Positions 6,120 to 6,286 of a DNA stretch of 6,286 nucleotides are shown here, piece by piece. The number at the start of each line of letters is the position of its first letter. Position 1 is the stretch's first letter. The DNA comes from Pseudomonadota bacterium. GTDB taxonomy: Bacteria; Pseudomonadota; Alphaproteobacteria; Rhizobiales; Hyphomicrobiaceae. The notes under the pieces are model-generated. The model was not told where the DNA came from. It searched no databases and saw only the letters and a program-made list of their open reading frames with translations. The position numbers and the translations under genes were made by a program. The stretch covers positions 1-6,286 of the forward strand of contig JAEYYJ010000163.1 of the NCBI GenBank assembly GCA_023430845.1, written 5' to 3'.

Positions 6120-6286
6120 TTAGGTCGTGCCTCCGGATTTGGGCTTGTCGTCACCACCACCGCCTGACTTGCGGGCGTCATTGGCGATGCGCTGCATGTC
6201 GGAGGCCTCGCGAATGAGACCGCCTTGCTTCGCGAGATTGGCGCCATCGATGCCGATATCGGCGAGGAGGCTGTCGATCATCGGTG
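6120..6286 (-). CDS. C-terminal end of an unidentified protein with Gly/Lys-rich tail
   Basis: The frame ending at TAA (6122-6120) is open to the window edge and gives 54 visible residues. It reads PMIDSLLADIGIDGANLAKQ, then a helix-like GLIREASDMQRIANDARK, then a flexible tail SGGGGDDKPKSGGTT. The stop directly abuts the next ATG, which supports this as the coding frame. A Met at 6281 could in principle start a ~52-residue protein, but too little upstream sequence is visible to judge. I do not recognise the family with confidence. The P-hydrophobic-hydrophobic-D-S-L-L-x-x-x-G pattern faintly recalls C-termini of flotillin/SPFH proteins, which is only a hint. It appears to be co-transcribed with the SRPBCC and hydroxylase genes. 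Confidence 0.6.
   Translation of the reverse strand, partial: PMIDSLLADIGIDGANLAKQGGLIREASDMQRIANDARKSGGGGDDKPKSGGTT
6130..6134 (-). promoter_or_regulatory. Shine-Dalgarno site before the first SRPBCC gene
   Basis: GGAGG on the minus strand, ten bases before the ATG at 6119 and within the coding end of the preceding gene. It supports the chosen start. Confidence 0.55.

Noticed and set aside
1..6286. Search for tRNA, rRNA, CRISPR arrays, insertion sequences, attachment sites and rho-independent terminators
   Set aside because: No candidate seen on either strand by eye; the window is almost entirely covered by coding sequence on the minus strand.

Overview
The window is a tightly packed stretch of GC-rich DNA in which every supported gene lies on the minus strand, so transcription runs from position 6286 towards 1. 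Base composition, codon use and protein style suggest a GC-rich proteobacterium, most likely an alphaproteobacterium of the Hyphomicrobiales type. This is an inference from style; no marker gene is present.

The core is a molybdenum hydroxylase of the xanthine dehydrogenase / CO dehydrogenase family. In transcription order the window holds: (1) the C-terminal end of an unidentified protein with a Gly/Lys-rich tail (6286-6120); (2) and (3) two tandem paralogous SRPBCC (START/PYR-like ligand-pocket) proteins (6119-5682 and 5679-5215); (4) the FAD subunit (5218-4412); (5) the two-cluster [2Fe-2S] subunit (4412-3936); (6) the N-terminal half of the molybdopterin subunit, followed by a ~120-residue Gly/Pro/Ala-rich tail (3939-2248); (7) the C-terminal half of the molybdopterin subunit as a separate gene (2248-1211); (8) a MoxR/CoxD-type AAA+ ATPase (1207-326); and (9) the first 109 codons of a CoxE-like protein, a family that normally carries a VWA domain (329-1), cut by the window edge.

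The junctions are ATGA or TGATG overlaps or gaps of 0-3 bases, so this looks like one polycistronic, translationally coupled operon. No promoter, terminator, RNA gene, mobile element or CRISPR array is visible, and no intergenic space exists to hold one.

The expected complex carries electrons from substrate at Mo-molybdopterin (shared between the two half-subunits), through two [2Fe-2S] clusters, to FAD. The ATPase and CoxE-like protein probably mature or activate the Mo site. The SRPBCC pair may bind a hydrophobic substrate or product. The substrate cannot be read from the sequence: the copper-binding CO dehydrogenase signature is absent, and hand alignment to xanthine dehydrogenase shows the purine-binding Glu replaced by Val. 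The most unusual point is the split molybdopterin subunit. It has intact catalytic motifs on both sides and a perfect AGGAGG ribosome binding site for the second half, so it looks like real architecture and not decay.
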